Counted from the stretch's first letter, positions 36,498 through 44,178 are shown. The stretch is DNA of 64,000 nucleotides from Acidobacteriota bacterium (GCA_003223245.1 QHYI01000110.1:1-64000); one strand, 5' to 3'. Program-made: numbers and translations. Notes: generated from the letters alone by a model not told the origin.

Positions 36498-37526
36498 ATG
36501 AAAGAAGCGATTGCCAAGTACCTTGAATACCTCCAGACGGTAAAGAATTCCTCGCCTCACACGATTTCCAATTACGGCAAGGATTTGCGCCAATTTCTCG
36601 CGTTCCTTTCACCTCCGGGTTCGGAACCGCCGGCCCTGCGCGCCGTGGGCCACGGCATGATTCGAGAATTTGTCGTGCACTTGCACGACCATGGCCTGGA
36701 AAAAAGCTCGATTGCGAGAAAACTCGCGGCTCTGCGTTCCTTCTTTAAGTATTGCGTGCGTGAAGGCCAATTGAAGGAAAGCCCGGCGCGACTCGTGCCC
36801 ACACCCAAGCTTCCGAAACGCATCCCTTCCGTGCTTTCTGCCGAGGAGATGAACACGTTCCTCGACGAGCTTGCGGGAATGGTTCAAAGCCCGGCGGGCC
36901 GCTCCTCACCCTCCAGAAATCGCGCGTCAACGGAAGCTTCTCGGTCTGTCAGAAAATCGAACAAAGCGGGCCAGGCGGCCCTGGCCGAAGAAGGCCTGCT
37001 TCTGCGGCGCGACCGTGCGCTGCTCGAGCTCCTTTATGCCGCGGGGCTGCGTGTCAGCGAACTTACGGGCTTGAATCTGCCGGACGTCGAGCAAAAGGAG
37101 CGTATTCTGCGGGTGCGTGGCAAAGGCAACAAGGAGCGTATCGTGCCCTACGGGGCAAAGGCGCAGGAAGCTTTGGAAAAGTATTGGCCCGTGAGGGAGC
37201 AGCTTCTGAAACAACCCAACGGGACGCATCGCCCGGCAGACGCGCACCCGCAGGCCGTTTTTCTTAACTATGCAGGCCGGCGGCTAACGCAGCGCTCGGT
37301 GGGCCGCATCGTCAAGAAGTACGTCCGCCTGGTAAACGTCAATTGGGACTTGCACCCGCACTCCCTACGCCACGCTTTCGCCACGCACCTGCTCGCCGAT
37401 GGCGCTGATCTTCGCGCCATTCAGGAGCTCCTCGGCCACCAATCGCTTTCCACGACCCAACGCTACACGCACGCCTCCATCCGCCAATTGATGGAGGTCT
37501 ACGACAAAGCGCACCCCCACGCCTGA
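36498..37526 (+). CDS. xerC: Tyrosine recombinase XerC-like, with in-frame insertion
   Basis: The 342-residue recombinase resolves chromosome dimers at dif, normally together with XerD. The catalytic set is complete (numbered from the ATG at 36498): Arg185 (GLRVSEL), Lys209, His288/Arg291 (HPHSLRHAF), His314 (LLGHQ) and the nucleophile Tyr323 (TQRYTH). The core-binding domain is residues 1-100. Between the two domains lies a ~35-residue Ser/Arg-rich insert (DNA about 36882-36985) ending in a perfect hairpin. The upstream GTG at 36468 is an alternative start. Topology with topA suggests a housekeeping role rather than an integron or phage integrase. Confidence 0.92.
   Translation: MKEAIAKYLEYLQTVKNSSPHTISNYGKDLRQFLAFLSPPGSEPPALRAVGHGMIREFVVHLHDHGLEKSSIARKLAALRSFFKYCVREGQLKESPARLVPTPKLPKRIPSVLSAEEMNTFLDELAGMVQSPAGRSSPSRNRASTEASRSVRKSNKAGQAALAEEGLLLRRDRALLELLYAAGLRVSELTGLNLPDVEQKERILRVRGKGNKERIVPYGAKAQEALEKYWPVREQLLKQPNGTHRPADAHPQAVFLNYAGRRLTQRSVGRIVKKYVRLVNVNWDLHPHSLRHAFATHLLADGADLRAIQELLGHQSLSTTQRYTHASIRQLMEVYDKAHPHA
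36969..36986. repeat. Perfect 7-bp hairpin in the xerC insertion
   Basis: GGCCAGG (36969-36975) pairs perfectly with CCTGGCC (36980-36986) over the loop CGGC. It is placed at the end of the low-conservation stretch that separates the two domains of the recombinase. Confidence 0.6.
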
Positions 37527-37600
37527 TTCGCGCATCTCATTCTGTTTGTCGGTCGGACATCTTGAAATACCCTAGCGAGGCCTCGAAGGTCGGAGGACGA

Positions 37601-38386
37601 GTGAGCTTGCGCAGCGGTACTGTTTGCGGGGTTCTGGCGGTTCTGAGCATGCTGTTGTCAGGCCCTGCTCAGGCGCAGGACAATTACGAAATTCAAGTCT
37701 ACGGCTACGAGACCGTCGAACCGCATCACACTATGGTCGAGCTGCACAGCAATTTCACTTTCCAAGGCTCAAAAACGTTTCAAGACGGCCTCCTCCCGAC
37801 AAACCACCAGCTACACGAAACGATCGAAATCACGCGTGGCTTCACCGACTGGTTCGAGACCGGCTTCTACATTTTCACTTCTGCGCAAAATGGCCAGGGC
37901 TGGGATTGGGTGGGCGACCACATTCGTCCGCGGGTGCGTGTGCCAAAACAGTGGAAGTGGCCCGTCGGCCTCAGCCTTTCGAACGAAATCGGTTACCAGC
38001 GCCGCAGATTTTCCACCGACACCTGGACCTGGGAGATGCGCCCCATCATCGACCAACAATCAGGCCCTTGGTATTGGTCCTTCAATCCGGCGTTCGACCG
38101 CTCCTTTCACGGAGAGACGGTCCATCAAGGCGTCACGTTTTCGCCGGATTTCAAGTTCAGCTACGATTTCACGAAGAAGATCACCGGTGGATTTGAATAC
38201 TACGGCGCCATCGGTCCGGCCACGGATTTTCTTCCCATCGGTCAGCAGCAACATCAGATCTTCCCCACCATCGATCTCAATCTTTCCGCGAACTGGGAAG
38301 TCAATTTTGGCCTGGGCGTCGGCATGACGCATTCGACCGACCACTTAATCGCCAAGATGATTCTTGGCTACCGCTTCAATTTCTGA
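37601..38386 (+). CDS. Hypothetical outer-membrane beta-barrel protein
   Basis: A 262-residue exported protein. The GTG at 37601 has GGAGG four bases upstream and begins a clean signal peptide ending AQAQ near residue 25; an alternative TTG at 37562 has no such site. The mature part alternates polar and aromatic residues in strands (YEIQVYGYETV, FETGFYIFTS, WYWSFNPAFDR, KFSYDFTKKITGGFEYYG) and ends GYRFNF with a terminal Phe, as outer-membrane barrels do. No enzyme motif is seen. It could be a channel or porin-like protein. Two terminator-like hairpins follow. Confidence 0.8.
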   Translation: MSLRSGTVCGVLAVLSMLLSGPAQAQDNYEIQVYGYETVEPHHTMVELHSNFTFQGSKTFQDGLLPTNHQLHETIEITRGFTDWFETGFYIFTSAQNGQGWDWVGDHIRPRVRVPKQWKWPVGLSLSNEIGYQRRRFSTDTWTWEMRPIIDQQSGPWYWSFNPAFDRSFHGETVHQGVTFSPDFKFSYDFTKKITGGFEYYGAIGPATDFLPIGQQQHQIFPTIDLNLSANWEVNFGLGVGMTHSTDHLIAKMILGYRFNF

Positions 38387-38431
38387 GGTCCATGAAGTCA
38401 AATCCTCTTGTATGTTTCCGCTTCTCAAAAG

Positions 38432-38451
38432 GCCCAAGTCCCGAGTTGGGC
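38432..38451. terminator. Hairpin terminator between convergent genes
   Basis: GCCCAA (38432-38437) pairs with TTGGGC (38446-38451). It follows the outer-membrane protein gene by about 45 bases; read on the minus strand it is followed by CTTTTG. It probably ends transcripts in both directions together with the next hairpin. Confidence 0.55.
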
Positions 38452-38453
38452 TC

Positions 38454-38493
38454 CCAAAAAGAAAGACGGCTGGTGTGTTGACTGCCAGCCGTC
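38454..38493 (-). terminator. Strong intrinsic terminator for the Gly/His-rich protein gene
   Basis: Read on the minus strand, GACGGCTGG (38493-38485) pairs perfectly with CCAGCCGTC (38473-38465) over an 11-base loop and is followed by TTTCTTTTT. This is a textbook rho-independent terminator 40 bases after the stop of the gene at 38536-39057. Confidence 0.85.
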
Positions 38494-38535
38494 CCCGGTT
38501 CTCTCTATGACTATGCTTAGTTGAATGCTTTGCCC

Positions 38536-39057
38536 TTAGCGGTGTCCGCCACGCCCACCCAGATGGCCGCCGCCGTGGAATCCAGCTCTGCCGTGGAACC
38601 CACCTCCACCACCATGCCAGCGACCACCTCTGTGAAAGCCGCCGCCCGGCCCAAAGCCTTCATGATCGAATCGGCGGCCTCGAAAATCGTCGTGGTCCCA
38701 GCCGCGTCCGCGGAAGCCGCGCCCACGGGAGCCATCATGATCCCAATCGCCGCGCCAGCTTCGCCCATAAAAACCGCGACCGTACCAACCAGGATGCCGC
38801 CAATACCAGTGATGCCAGGGCCCCACGCCAATAAACACGCCGTTTACAAACCATTCCGGCCCGTAGTAGCCGTATGGCGCACAGGCGTAGGGGTAATCAG
38901 CATAGTAGCCATAGGGACAAACTGGCGGTGCGCCAACATAAGCCCGGCCGTAGTAGGCCCGACCGACCTCCACGCCCACAAACGCTCTCTGCGCGTGCGC
39001 AAACGACGCAAAAAAGAGGCCAATGCCAAGTAATGCCGGATACCTTAGATATCGCAT
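38536..39057 (-). CDS. Secreted Gly/His/Arg/Tyr-rich low-complexity protein
   Basis: A 173-residue protein with a signal peptide ending AHAQ (residue about 22), then a Tyr/Gly/Pro segment (residues 30-85, YGYYADYPYACAPYGYYGP). A C-terminal Gly/Arg/His/Asp-rich region (about 90-173) carries many WxHD, GRGF and GGG repeats. The composition suggests a disordered, metal- or polysaccharide-binding surface protein, or a structural or stress-related one; no catalytic motif is present. Similar short secreted Gly/His-rich proteins occur throughout acidobacteria with unknown function. It ends at a strong terminator and is a single-gene unit. Confidence 0.75.
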   Translation of the reverse strand: MRYLRYPALLGIGLFFASFAHAQRAFVGVEVGRAYYGRAYVGAPPVCPYGYYADYPYACAPYGYYGPEWFVNGVFIGVGPWHHWYWRHPGWYGRGFYGRSWRGDWDHDGSRGRGFRGRGWDHDDFRGRRFDHEGFGPGGGFHRGGRWHGGGGGFHGRAGFHGGGHLGGRGGHR

Positions 39058-39273
39058 TGTTTGAGCCCCTTGCTAGCGCCTGGTACCCCCTCCGGAGTCA
39101 CTCGAGGTCTTTTCCCTCATCCGTTTGGAGCGGCGTCTACCGAATCAAACCCGATGGTCCGCAAAAGGTTGCTGACCCTGGTTCCGGCTATCCCGGAAGT
39201 AGCTTAGTCACACTAGGATGCATCCAACGAGGTGAAATGGCAGATTGTTGCTCCTGAGTGGAGGGGTGAAGCA

Positions 39274-39627
39274 ATGCCAGTATCTAGTGCCCGCGAGCAC
39301 ATCCACGAAGCGGTGACGCGCTGGGATGAGATGGCGTCTCGGCCGCACCGTTTTGGCGGCACCGAATATCGCGTGGGCCGCCGCGAAGTGGGCCACGTCC
39401 ACGGCGACCGCCTAGTCGACATTCCGTTTCCTTTGCGTGTGCGTGATGAGCTAGTGCAAAGCCGCGAGGCTGAACCGCATCACATCCTTCCGCGGTCGGG
39501 CTGGGTCAGCATCTATCTTCGAAACCCCGCCGATGTGGGCCGCGCTATCGAACTCCTTCGCAGGTCCTACGAAATCGCACGCGCCTCACAGGCGGTTCAC
39601 CAACCAAGCTACAAGACAGGTGGCTGA
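39274..39627 (+). CDS. Luciferase-like domain protein (DUF5519)
   Basis: A 117-residue protein resembling the short luciferase-type or DUF5519 family. GGTEYRVGRREVGHVHGDRL and PHHILPRSGWVSIYL are the diagnostic stretches. The name comes from weak similarity to a fungal luciferase region; no light reaction is implied and the true activity is unknown. I start at the ATG at 39274, with GGAGGGG seven bases upstream; the GTG at 39232 has no ribosome site. It stands alone between a Gly/His-rich protein gene and tlpA, both on the other strand. Confidence 0.8.
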   Translation: MPVSSAREHIHEAVTRWDEMASRPHRFGGTEYRVGRREVGHVHGDRLVDIPFPLRVRDELVQSREAEPHHILPRSGWVSIYLRNPADVGRAIELLRRSYEIARASQAVHQPSYKTGG

Positions 39628-39666
39628 AGCTTCTTGGGACTTCCGTCAGGAACGGGGCCAAGTTGC

Positions 39667-40239
39667 CTATAACTGTGACTCGATGGCTTTGGTAATTTCC
39701 TCGTAGTCAATCAGACCTTGGGTCTTTTTCACGATTTTGCCGTCGCGAGAGATGAGGAAACTGGTCGGGTAACCGAGTAGCCCGCCGAACTTGTCGGCGA
39801 CGGCGTCATTACCGCGCAGCACCGGGTAGTTCATCGGAAGCTTCTGCCCGTTCACGTTGAAGCGTTCCTTGGCCGTGTACGCGGAGACCACATTATTGCC
39901 TTCATCGTCCACGTCCACGCCAAGAACGGTAAAGCCCTTCGACGAATACTTCTGCTGCATCTCAATGAGCCAAGGAATTTCAATCTGGCACGGCTCGCAC
40001 CACGTGGCCCAGAAATTCACGAGCACGACTTTGCCTTTGTACGCGCTGAGCGGCACCTCCTTGCCGTCCAGATCCTTGAAGGTAACCTCGGGCTCCGGGG
40101 TGCCCACGACCGCCGTGTCGGCATGCACCGCGCCGTCGACGGAATTTCTCGGCTTCAGCCGAGTGGCGCGATCCGCATAAACCGTTAAGCCAATGAGCAC
40201 CACCACGGTGCCAATGATCAGGAGAACTTTTTTCATCAA
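39667..40239 (-). CDS. TlpA/ResA-like periplasmic thiol-disulfide oxidoreductase
   Basis: A membrane-anchored thioredoxin of 190 residues with an N-terminal hydrophobic segment (5-22) and the redox motif WCEPC (Cys81, Cys84) in a TlpA-type fold. LGYPTSFLISRDGK carries the cis-proline. It reduces cytochrome c or other periplasmic disulfides. A CcdA gene, which supplies electrons through the membrane, lies 66 bases upstream on the same strand, so the two form a ccdA-tlpA operon. The first Met-Met pair gives two possible starts, one codon apart. Confidence 0.92.
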   Translation of the reverse strand: MMKKVLLIIGTVVVLIGLTVYADRATRLKPRNSVDGAVHADTAVVGTPEPEVTFKDLDGKEVPLSAYKGKVVLVNFWATWCEPCQIEIPWLIEMQQKYSSKGFTVLGVDVDDEGNNVVSAYTAKERFNVNGQKLPMNYPVLRGNDAVADKFGGLLGYPTSFLISRDGKIVKKTQGLIDYEEITKAIESQL

Positions 40240-40305
40240 ATATCCTTTAAGAGAAATTATAAACGGAGGCCGAACCCAATTTCTAATGCCTAAGCGCGAC
40301 GGGCG

Positions 40306-41202
40306 CTATCGGCCCCCGGTCACAGCGCGTTCCAACCACAAAACAATTCCATTCAGGAAACTGAGCTTGCCCGAAAGCCAGGTCAGCTTATTGACGTAGA
40401 CCAAGCCTCCGACAAACAACAGCAAGGCGCCGCTAAAGAGTTCCACGGCGTGGAGATACTTTCGAAAATTCCTGTAAAACGCCATGAACTGGCCGATTCC
40501 AAGAGCGGTAAGCAAAAAGGGAATCGCCAGCCCCGCGGAATAAATCGCGAGAAGAAGGATTCCGCGAGTGATGGTCTCGCTGTTGGCGGCAAGAATGAGC
40601 ACCGCGCTGAGGATGGGACCTATGCAAGGGGTCCAGCCAAAAGCGAAGGCGAAGCCCAGAAGGAAGCCGCTCCAGATGCCGGGCTGCGCGGCGTTCGACC
40701 GCAAGTGGACGTCGCGATTGAGCCAGCGCGCCATCGGCGGACCAAAAAAACCAATCAGCGAGAGAGAAAAAAAGTGAATCGCGCGGAGTCCGGCAAAAAG
40801 CGGCGCGTGCCGAAGCAGCGCGACAACTCCCAGCCCGGCGAGAATAGTTCCAAGAATTACCCCAACGCGCACTTTGAGTTTGACCAGCGCGCCGGTAAGG
40901 TGCAGGCCAAAGAGAAGAATCAAGGCACCAGCGATCGGGGCGAGAAGCGCGCGGTTCCGAAGGAGGAAGGACCCAACGGCGCTGGCCGAAGCGCCGAACG
41001 CAATGAACACCACGGAGAAGCCAGCTACAAACGCCACCGCGGAGGAAAACAGTCCGGACCGCGGAACGTCCCCTTCGCGCAACTGCTCCATGCCGATGCC
41101 GGAAAGCATGGAGATATAACCGGGAACCAGCGGCAGCACGCAAGGCGAAAGAAACGAAACCAGCCCGGCCAGAAACGCCCCTGCTAAAGAGACATCCGTC
41201 AT
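40306..41202 (-). CDS. ccdA: Cytochrome c biogenesis protein CcdA
   Basis: A 298-residue membrane protein with seven or so helices that carries electrons from cytoplasmic thioredoxin to periplasmic thioredoxin-like proteins. The two reactive cysteines are visible: Cys21 in LSPCVLPLVPGYIS, and the cysteine in the later GWTPCIGP motif. Family members are usually 220-250 residues; the extra length is in a hydrophilic loop around 150-170 and in the C-terminal tail. It is the first gene of the ccdA-tlpA unit and serves cytochrome c maturation. Confidence 0.93.
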   Translation of the reverse strand: MTDVSLAGAFLAGLVSFLSPCVLPLVPGYISMLSGIGMEQLREGDVPRSGLFSSAVAFVAGFSVVFIAFGASASAVGSFLLRNRALLAPIAGALILLFGLHLTGALVKLKVRVGVILGTILAGLGVVALLRHAPLFAGLRAIHFFSLSLIGFFGPPMARWLNRDVHLRSNAAQPGIWSGFLLGFAFAFGWTPCIGPILSAVLILAANSETITRGILLLAIYSAGLAIPFLLTALGIGQFMAFYRNFRKYLHAVELFSGALLLFVGGLVYVNKLTWLSGKLSFLNGIVLWLERAVTGGR

Positions 41203-41531
41203 ATTTGCGACATACCTTCAGCCTTGCATCATACCTGGACCGGAAAGAATCGGGTAATCCCCAGGAATATTCCCGCGCCCATCCGCATGCCCCCGGGCTT
41301 GTCGAGCGAGGACGAAGGACCAGTCCCATCATTAGACGCGCGGGAGATGAAAAAGGAACACACCGTCGGCGTCAAGCGAATAGCCGACAGATGAGGTCTT
41401 TGGCTGGCGCTCGAGCGGCGAGGCTTTTTTCGCATCGTTGGAATGTTTTGATTCTAAAGGGATTCTGCCATTCGAGTTTGGCACGTCAGCTGCCGCTCGG
41501 CTCATGGAGCGCTCGCGAGGCGCGCCCCGTC
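41203..41531. other. Intergenic region upstream of a lipid gene cluster
   Basis: About 330 bases separate the divergent ccdA gene from the CDP-alcohol transferase. The frame of the latter is open across it, but no ribosome site or conserved sequence supports an earlier start. Apart from the sigma54-like site described separately I see nothing else. Confidence 0.5.
41479..41493 (+). promoter_or_regulatory. Sigma54-like -24/-12 promoter
   Basis: TGGCACGTCAGCTGC matches the RpoN consensus TGGCACG-N4-TTGC at all but one fixed position, with the correct twelve-base spacing of GG and GC. The start site would be near 41505, about 27 bases before the ATG of the CDP-alcohol transferase. A chance match is possible. 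Confidence 0.4.
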
Positions 41532-42158
41532 ATGGCCTTTGAATGGACGCCCAACAAGATCACCCTACTGCGCGTTGCCGTTGGATTCGCGGCCGTGAGT
41601 TTATTCGGTCGCGGCGCTTGGGGCAATCTTCTGGCCGTGGCCTTAACCGTCGCGTCGATCGCCCTCGACGCCCTGGACGGGCACCTGGCGCGCAAGAAAA
41701 AAATGGCCACGCCCGTGGGCGCGCAGTTGGACATTCTCGGCGACCGCCTGATCGAAAATGTGTATTTCGCGCGCGGCGCGGCCACAGATTTTCTGCGAGG
41801 ACTGGCGAGCAAGGCAGGTCGCTCCGGCTGGGGAGCGAACGCTATGGTAGAAAGCTGGTGGGGGCGCGCCCTGGTCGCGTCGCGCTGGAGCCGCGGGCTC
41901 TACGCCGCAATGAAATGCTTATGCTTTTGCTATTTGGGTTTGGAACTGGCGTTGACGCGCGGACCGGTGGCATTGTTCCGCGGACTTACTGCGGATGTCG
42001 ACGCGCTCGTTCGAACGGGCGCGCACGCGCTGACTTGGGCGACGGCGGTGTTTTGTCTGGTGCGCGGTTTGCCGGTGCTCGTGGAGGGCTGGAAGCATTT
42101 TGCAGGAGCGTTGCGCCAAAGCCGCGGAGCAAAGCGTGCCATGCAGGAGGCCGCATGA
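41532..42158 (+). CDS. CDP-alcohol phosphatidyltransferase family protein
   Basis: This 208-residue membrane enzyme would join a CDP-linked lipid or alcohol to a second alcohol. The family signature is complete: DALDGHLAR, then GAQLD and GDRL with the four aspartates correctly spaced. The ATG at 41532 gives MAFEWTPNKITLLRV, a typical N-terminus. The usual membrane helix right after the signature (following DRLIENVYF) seems missing; the sequence jumps to ARGAATDFLRG. The start of the next gene overlaps its stop (ATGA). With the HAD and PAP2 genes after it, a phosphoinositol-like product is a possibility. Confidence 0.82.
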   Translation: MAFEWTPNKITLLRVAVGFAAVSLFGRGAWGNLLAVALTVASIALDALDGHLARKKKMATPVGAQLDILGDRLIENVYFARGAATDFLRGLASKAGRSGWGANAMVESWWGRALVASRWSRGLYAAMKCLCFCYLGLELALTRGPVALFRGLTADVDALVRTGAHALTWATAVFCLVRGLPVLVEGWKHFAGALRQSRGAKRAMQEAA

Positions 42159-42913
42159 GCGCGCAAGTTGCAGCGTTTTTCGATTTGGACGGAACGCTGA
42201 TGCCGCTGCCCTCGCTGGAACGCCGCTTTTTTCGAACGTTACGCAGGCGCTGCGAACTTCCACTGGCGAACTATTTTTTGTGGTTCGGGGAAGCGCTCGA
42301 GTTATTGCCGCGCGGCATTCCGGCGTTCGCGGCCACAAGTAAAATGTACTTGAAAGGCATACGAACTTTCGACGAGCGTCGCACGGAGAAATGCCCCCAT
42401 TCTCTGGCGCACACGAGCGGCCACCCGGACGAGGGACAGGCATCCGAGCCTCCGAGGCACAACCCACGATGGCCTGTCCCTCGTTTCTTTGAACAGGGAG
42501 TGGAGCGAGTCACGTGCCATGCCATGTTGGGCCACAAGATTGTAATTGTCAGCGGAACGCTGGAACCCCTGGCGATTGCCGCAGCGCGTGCCCTGGAACA
42601 AGAAATCGCCGCGCGGGGGTTTACAAGGAAAATCCGGGTGTGCGCCACGCGGTTGGAAGAGATGAGCGGCAAATGGACCGGAAAAATTCTTGGTGAGCCT
42701 ATATTGGGGGAAGCCAAAGCGCGGGCCGTGTGCGCGCTGGCGGGGGAAATGCATCTCGACCTGTCGCAGTGTTGGGCGTACGGAGACAGCGCACAGGATC
42801 GCTGGATGCTTCTAGCCGTGGGCAGGCCGGTGGCCATGAATCCGGCATCCGAGCTTGCGAGGATTGCTCGAAAACGAGGTTGGCCCATCTTGCGAACGAC
42901 GGACCGCGTTTGA
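42155..42913 (+). CDS. HAD-IB family phosphatase with palindromic in-frame insertion
   Basis: A 252-residue HAD hydrolase with motif I FFDLDGTL (nucleophile Asp10, Asp12), motif II IVSGT (about 131-135) and motif IV YGDSAQDRWML. The family (SerB/HAD-IB) removes phosphate from small molecules. In lipid gene clusters such enzymes dephosphorylate glycerol- or inositol-phosphate head groups. Residues about 76-110 are a Pro/His/Arg-rich insert carrying a 12-bp perfect inverted repeat, not expected in the cap domain. Start overlaps the preceding stop, so it is translationally coupled to the CDP-alcohol transferase. Substrate is inferred from context only. Confidence 0.85.
   Translation: MSAQVAAFFDLDGTLMPLPSLERRFFRTLRRRCELPLANYFLWFGEALELLPRGIPAFAATSKMYLKGIRTFDERRTEKCPHSLAHTSGHPDEGQASEPPRHNPRWPVPRFFEQGVERVTCHAMLGHKIVIVSGTLEPLAIAAARALEQEIAARGFTRKIRVCATRLEEMSGKWTGKILGEPILGEAKARAVCALAGEMHLDLSQCWAYGDSAQDRWMLLAVGRPVAMNPASELARIARKRGWPILRTTDRV
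42430..42483. repeat. 12-bp perfect inverted repeat inside the HAD gene
   Basis: CGAGGGACAGGC (42430-42441) and GCCTGTCCCTCG (42472-42483) are exact inverted copies 30 bases apart. The enclosed and flanking ~100 bases encode a non-conserved segment in the HAD cap. A near copy of one arm (GCCTGTCCTCG) occurs at 47955-47965 in the tonB-like gene. Confidence 0.75.
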
Positions 42914-42952
42914 GAAAACGCAAAAGCTCGTGCCGCAAACGGAGCGATACGC

Positions 42953-43993
42953 GTGAAAGACACGGAAGAAGGGAACTGTCAAGGTGGCGAGAACGCCGTG
43001 GCATGGACAGCCGAAGCAGCGCGGTTTCGATTTAGGACGCTGGTGGTGAAAGCATTCCTCGGGGCGTGGGAGGCTTCGGGCGCGTTCGAATGGACCGCGC
43101 TCGGATATTTGGCTCTGTCCAGCGTGATGATCTCGCTATTCGGGGAAAACCTGACGCATCTGGCGGGATTAGTCGGATTGCAGGCGCTCGTCGCGGCGGT
43201 CATTTTGATCCTGTGCTACGGCGAAGCGAGATCCGCAGAACTGGTCAAACAAGCCAGCAGCACGTTCTCGTCAAAATTCTGGCACTTCTGGCGGCACTGG
43301 TATCCGCATGTGTTTTTCCTTTTTTGTTTCGAGGAAATGAGCCGGCTTATCCATTTGGTGAATCCCGGATGGGAGGACGCCAAGCTTATGGCCTTCGATC
43401 TCTGGCTCACGGGCGTAAATCCCGCGCTTTGGTTCGAACATCTTGCGCGCCCGGCGCTGACCGAGTTCATGGAGTTTTCCTATTTCACTTATTTCGTCTA
43501 CCTGCTGATTCTTGGTGGCATTCTCTATTGCAAGCGTGATTGGAAAAGTTATTGGGCGGTGATGACCTACTCCGCCGTTGGCTACGTGTTCGGCTACGTC
43601 ATCGCGATGCTCTTTCCTGTACAGAGTCCGTGGTTCACGCTGCCGGGCCAGTGGCATAGCGGACAGAGCGGCGGGCCGTTCACGGCGTTGATTAATTGGA
43701 TCGAGAAATACGGCCGCGTGCACGGCGCCGCCTTTCCCTCGCAGCACGTTGCTGGAGCGACGGCAGCGCTATGGGGAGCGTGGCGGCACCGCCGCTGGCT
43801 GTTTTGGATTTTTCTCCCCTTCGTCGCGTGCATGTGCGTTTCGACGGTGTACGTGCGTAACCACTATGTCGCCGATGTGCTAGGTGGGTTGGTCACGGGA
43901 ACGCTGGGGTACGTCCTGGGCCGGCGGGTTATGAAAGTACCGGGCTCTGTGGCAAACGCCACGGAGACACTGCCGATAATAGCCTCGCATTAA
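42953..43993 (+). CDS. PAP2-family membrane phosphotransferase/phosphatase
   Basis: A 346-residue membrane protein starting at GTG. The PAP2 catalytic motifs are PSQH (262-265) and RNHYVAD (Arg302, His304, Asp308), the core of lipid phosphatases and inositolphosphotransferases. Long helical N-terminus (about six helices) is like the PAP2_3 group that includes inositol-phosphorylceramide synthases. It follows the CDP-alcohol transferase and HAD genes on the same strand with 39 bases spacing, giving a three-step lipid head-group module. A plain lipid phosphatase is the simpler alternative. Confidence 0.8.
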   Translation: MKDTEEGNCQGGENAVAWTAEAARFRFRTLVVKAFLGAWEASGAFEWTALGYLALSSVMISLFGENLTHLAGLVGLQALVAAVILILCYGEARSAELVKQASSTFSSKFWHFWRHWYPHVFFLFCFEEMSRLIHLVNPGWEDAKLMAFDLWLTGVNPALWFEHLARPALTEFMEFSYFTYFVYLLILGGILYCKRDWKSYWAVMTYSAVGYVFGYVIAMLFPVQSPWFTLPGQWHSGQSGGPFTALINWIEKYGRVHGAAFPSQHVAGATAALWGAWRHRRWLFWIFLPFVACMCVSTVYVRNHYVADVLGGLVTGTLGYVLGRRVMKVPGSVANATETLPIIASH

Positions 43994-44178
43994 GATTTGC
44001 ATCCGTAGCCAAGTCTTTGGCTACCTGGATCGATGGGCTAAGATTGGTCCGGGCTTCCATTGGAATCGTTCCTCCCTTCTTCCCCCAACCTGTGCCCCAA
44101 TTTGGATGTTGTACCGGAGACCTTTCCTGCGAATCTAAGTTTTTATGTCCCGTTAATACCGTCGGAAAGGAACAGCTC

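Noticed and set aside
38387-38535. CRISPR-like or ncRNA interpretation of the hairpins
   Set aside because: Only two different stems, no spacer pattern; one has the T run of an intrinsic terminator.
41205-41531. 109-residue N-terminal extension of the CDP-alcohol transferase
   Set aside because: The translated extension is Arg/Ser-rich with no hydrophobic or conserved part, and it begins right at the start of the divergent ccdA; the ATG at 41532 gives a typical family N-terminus.
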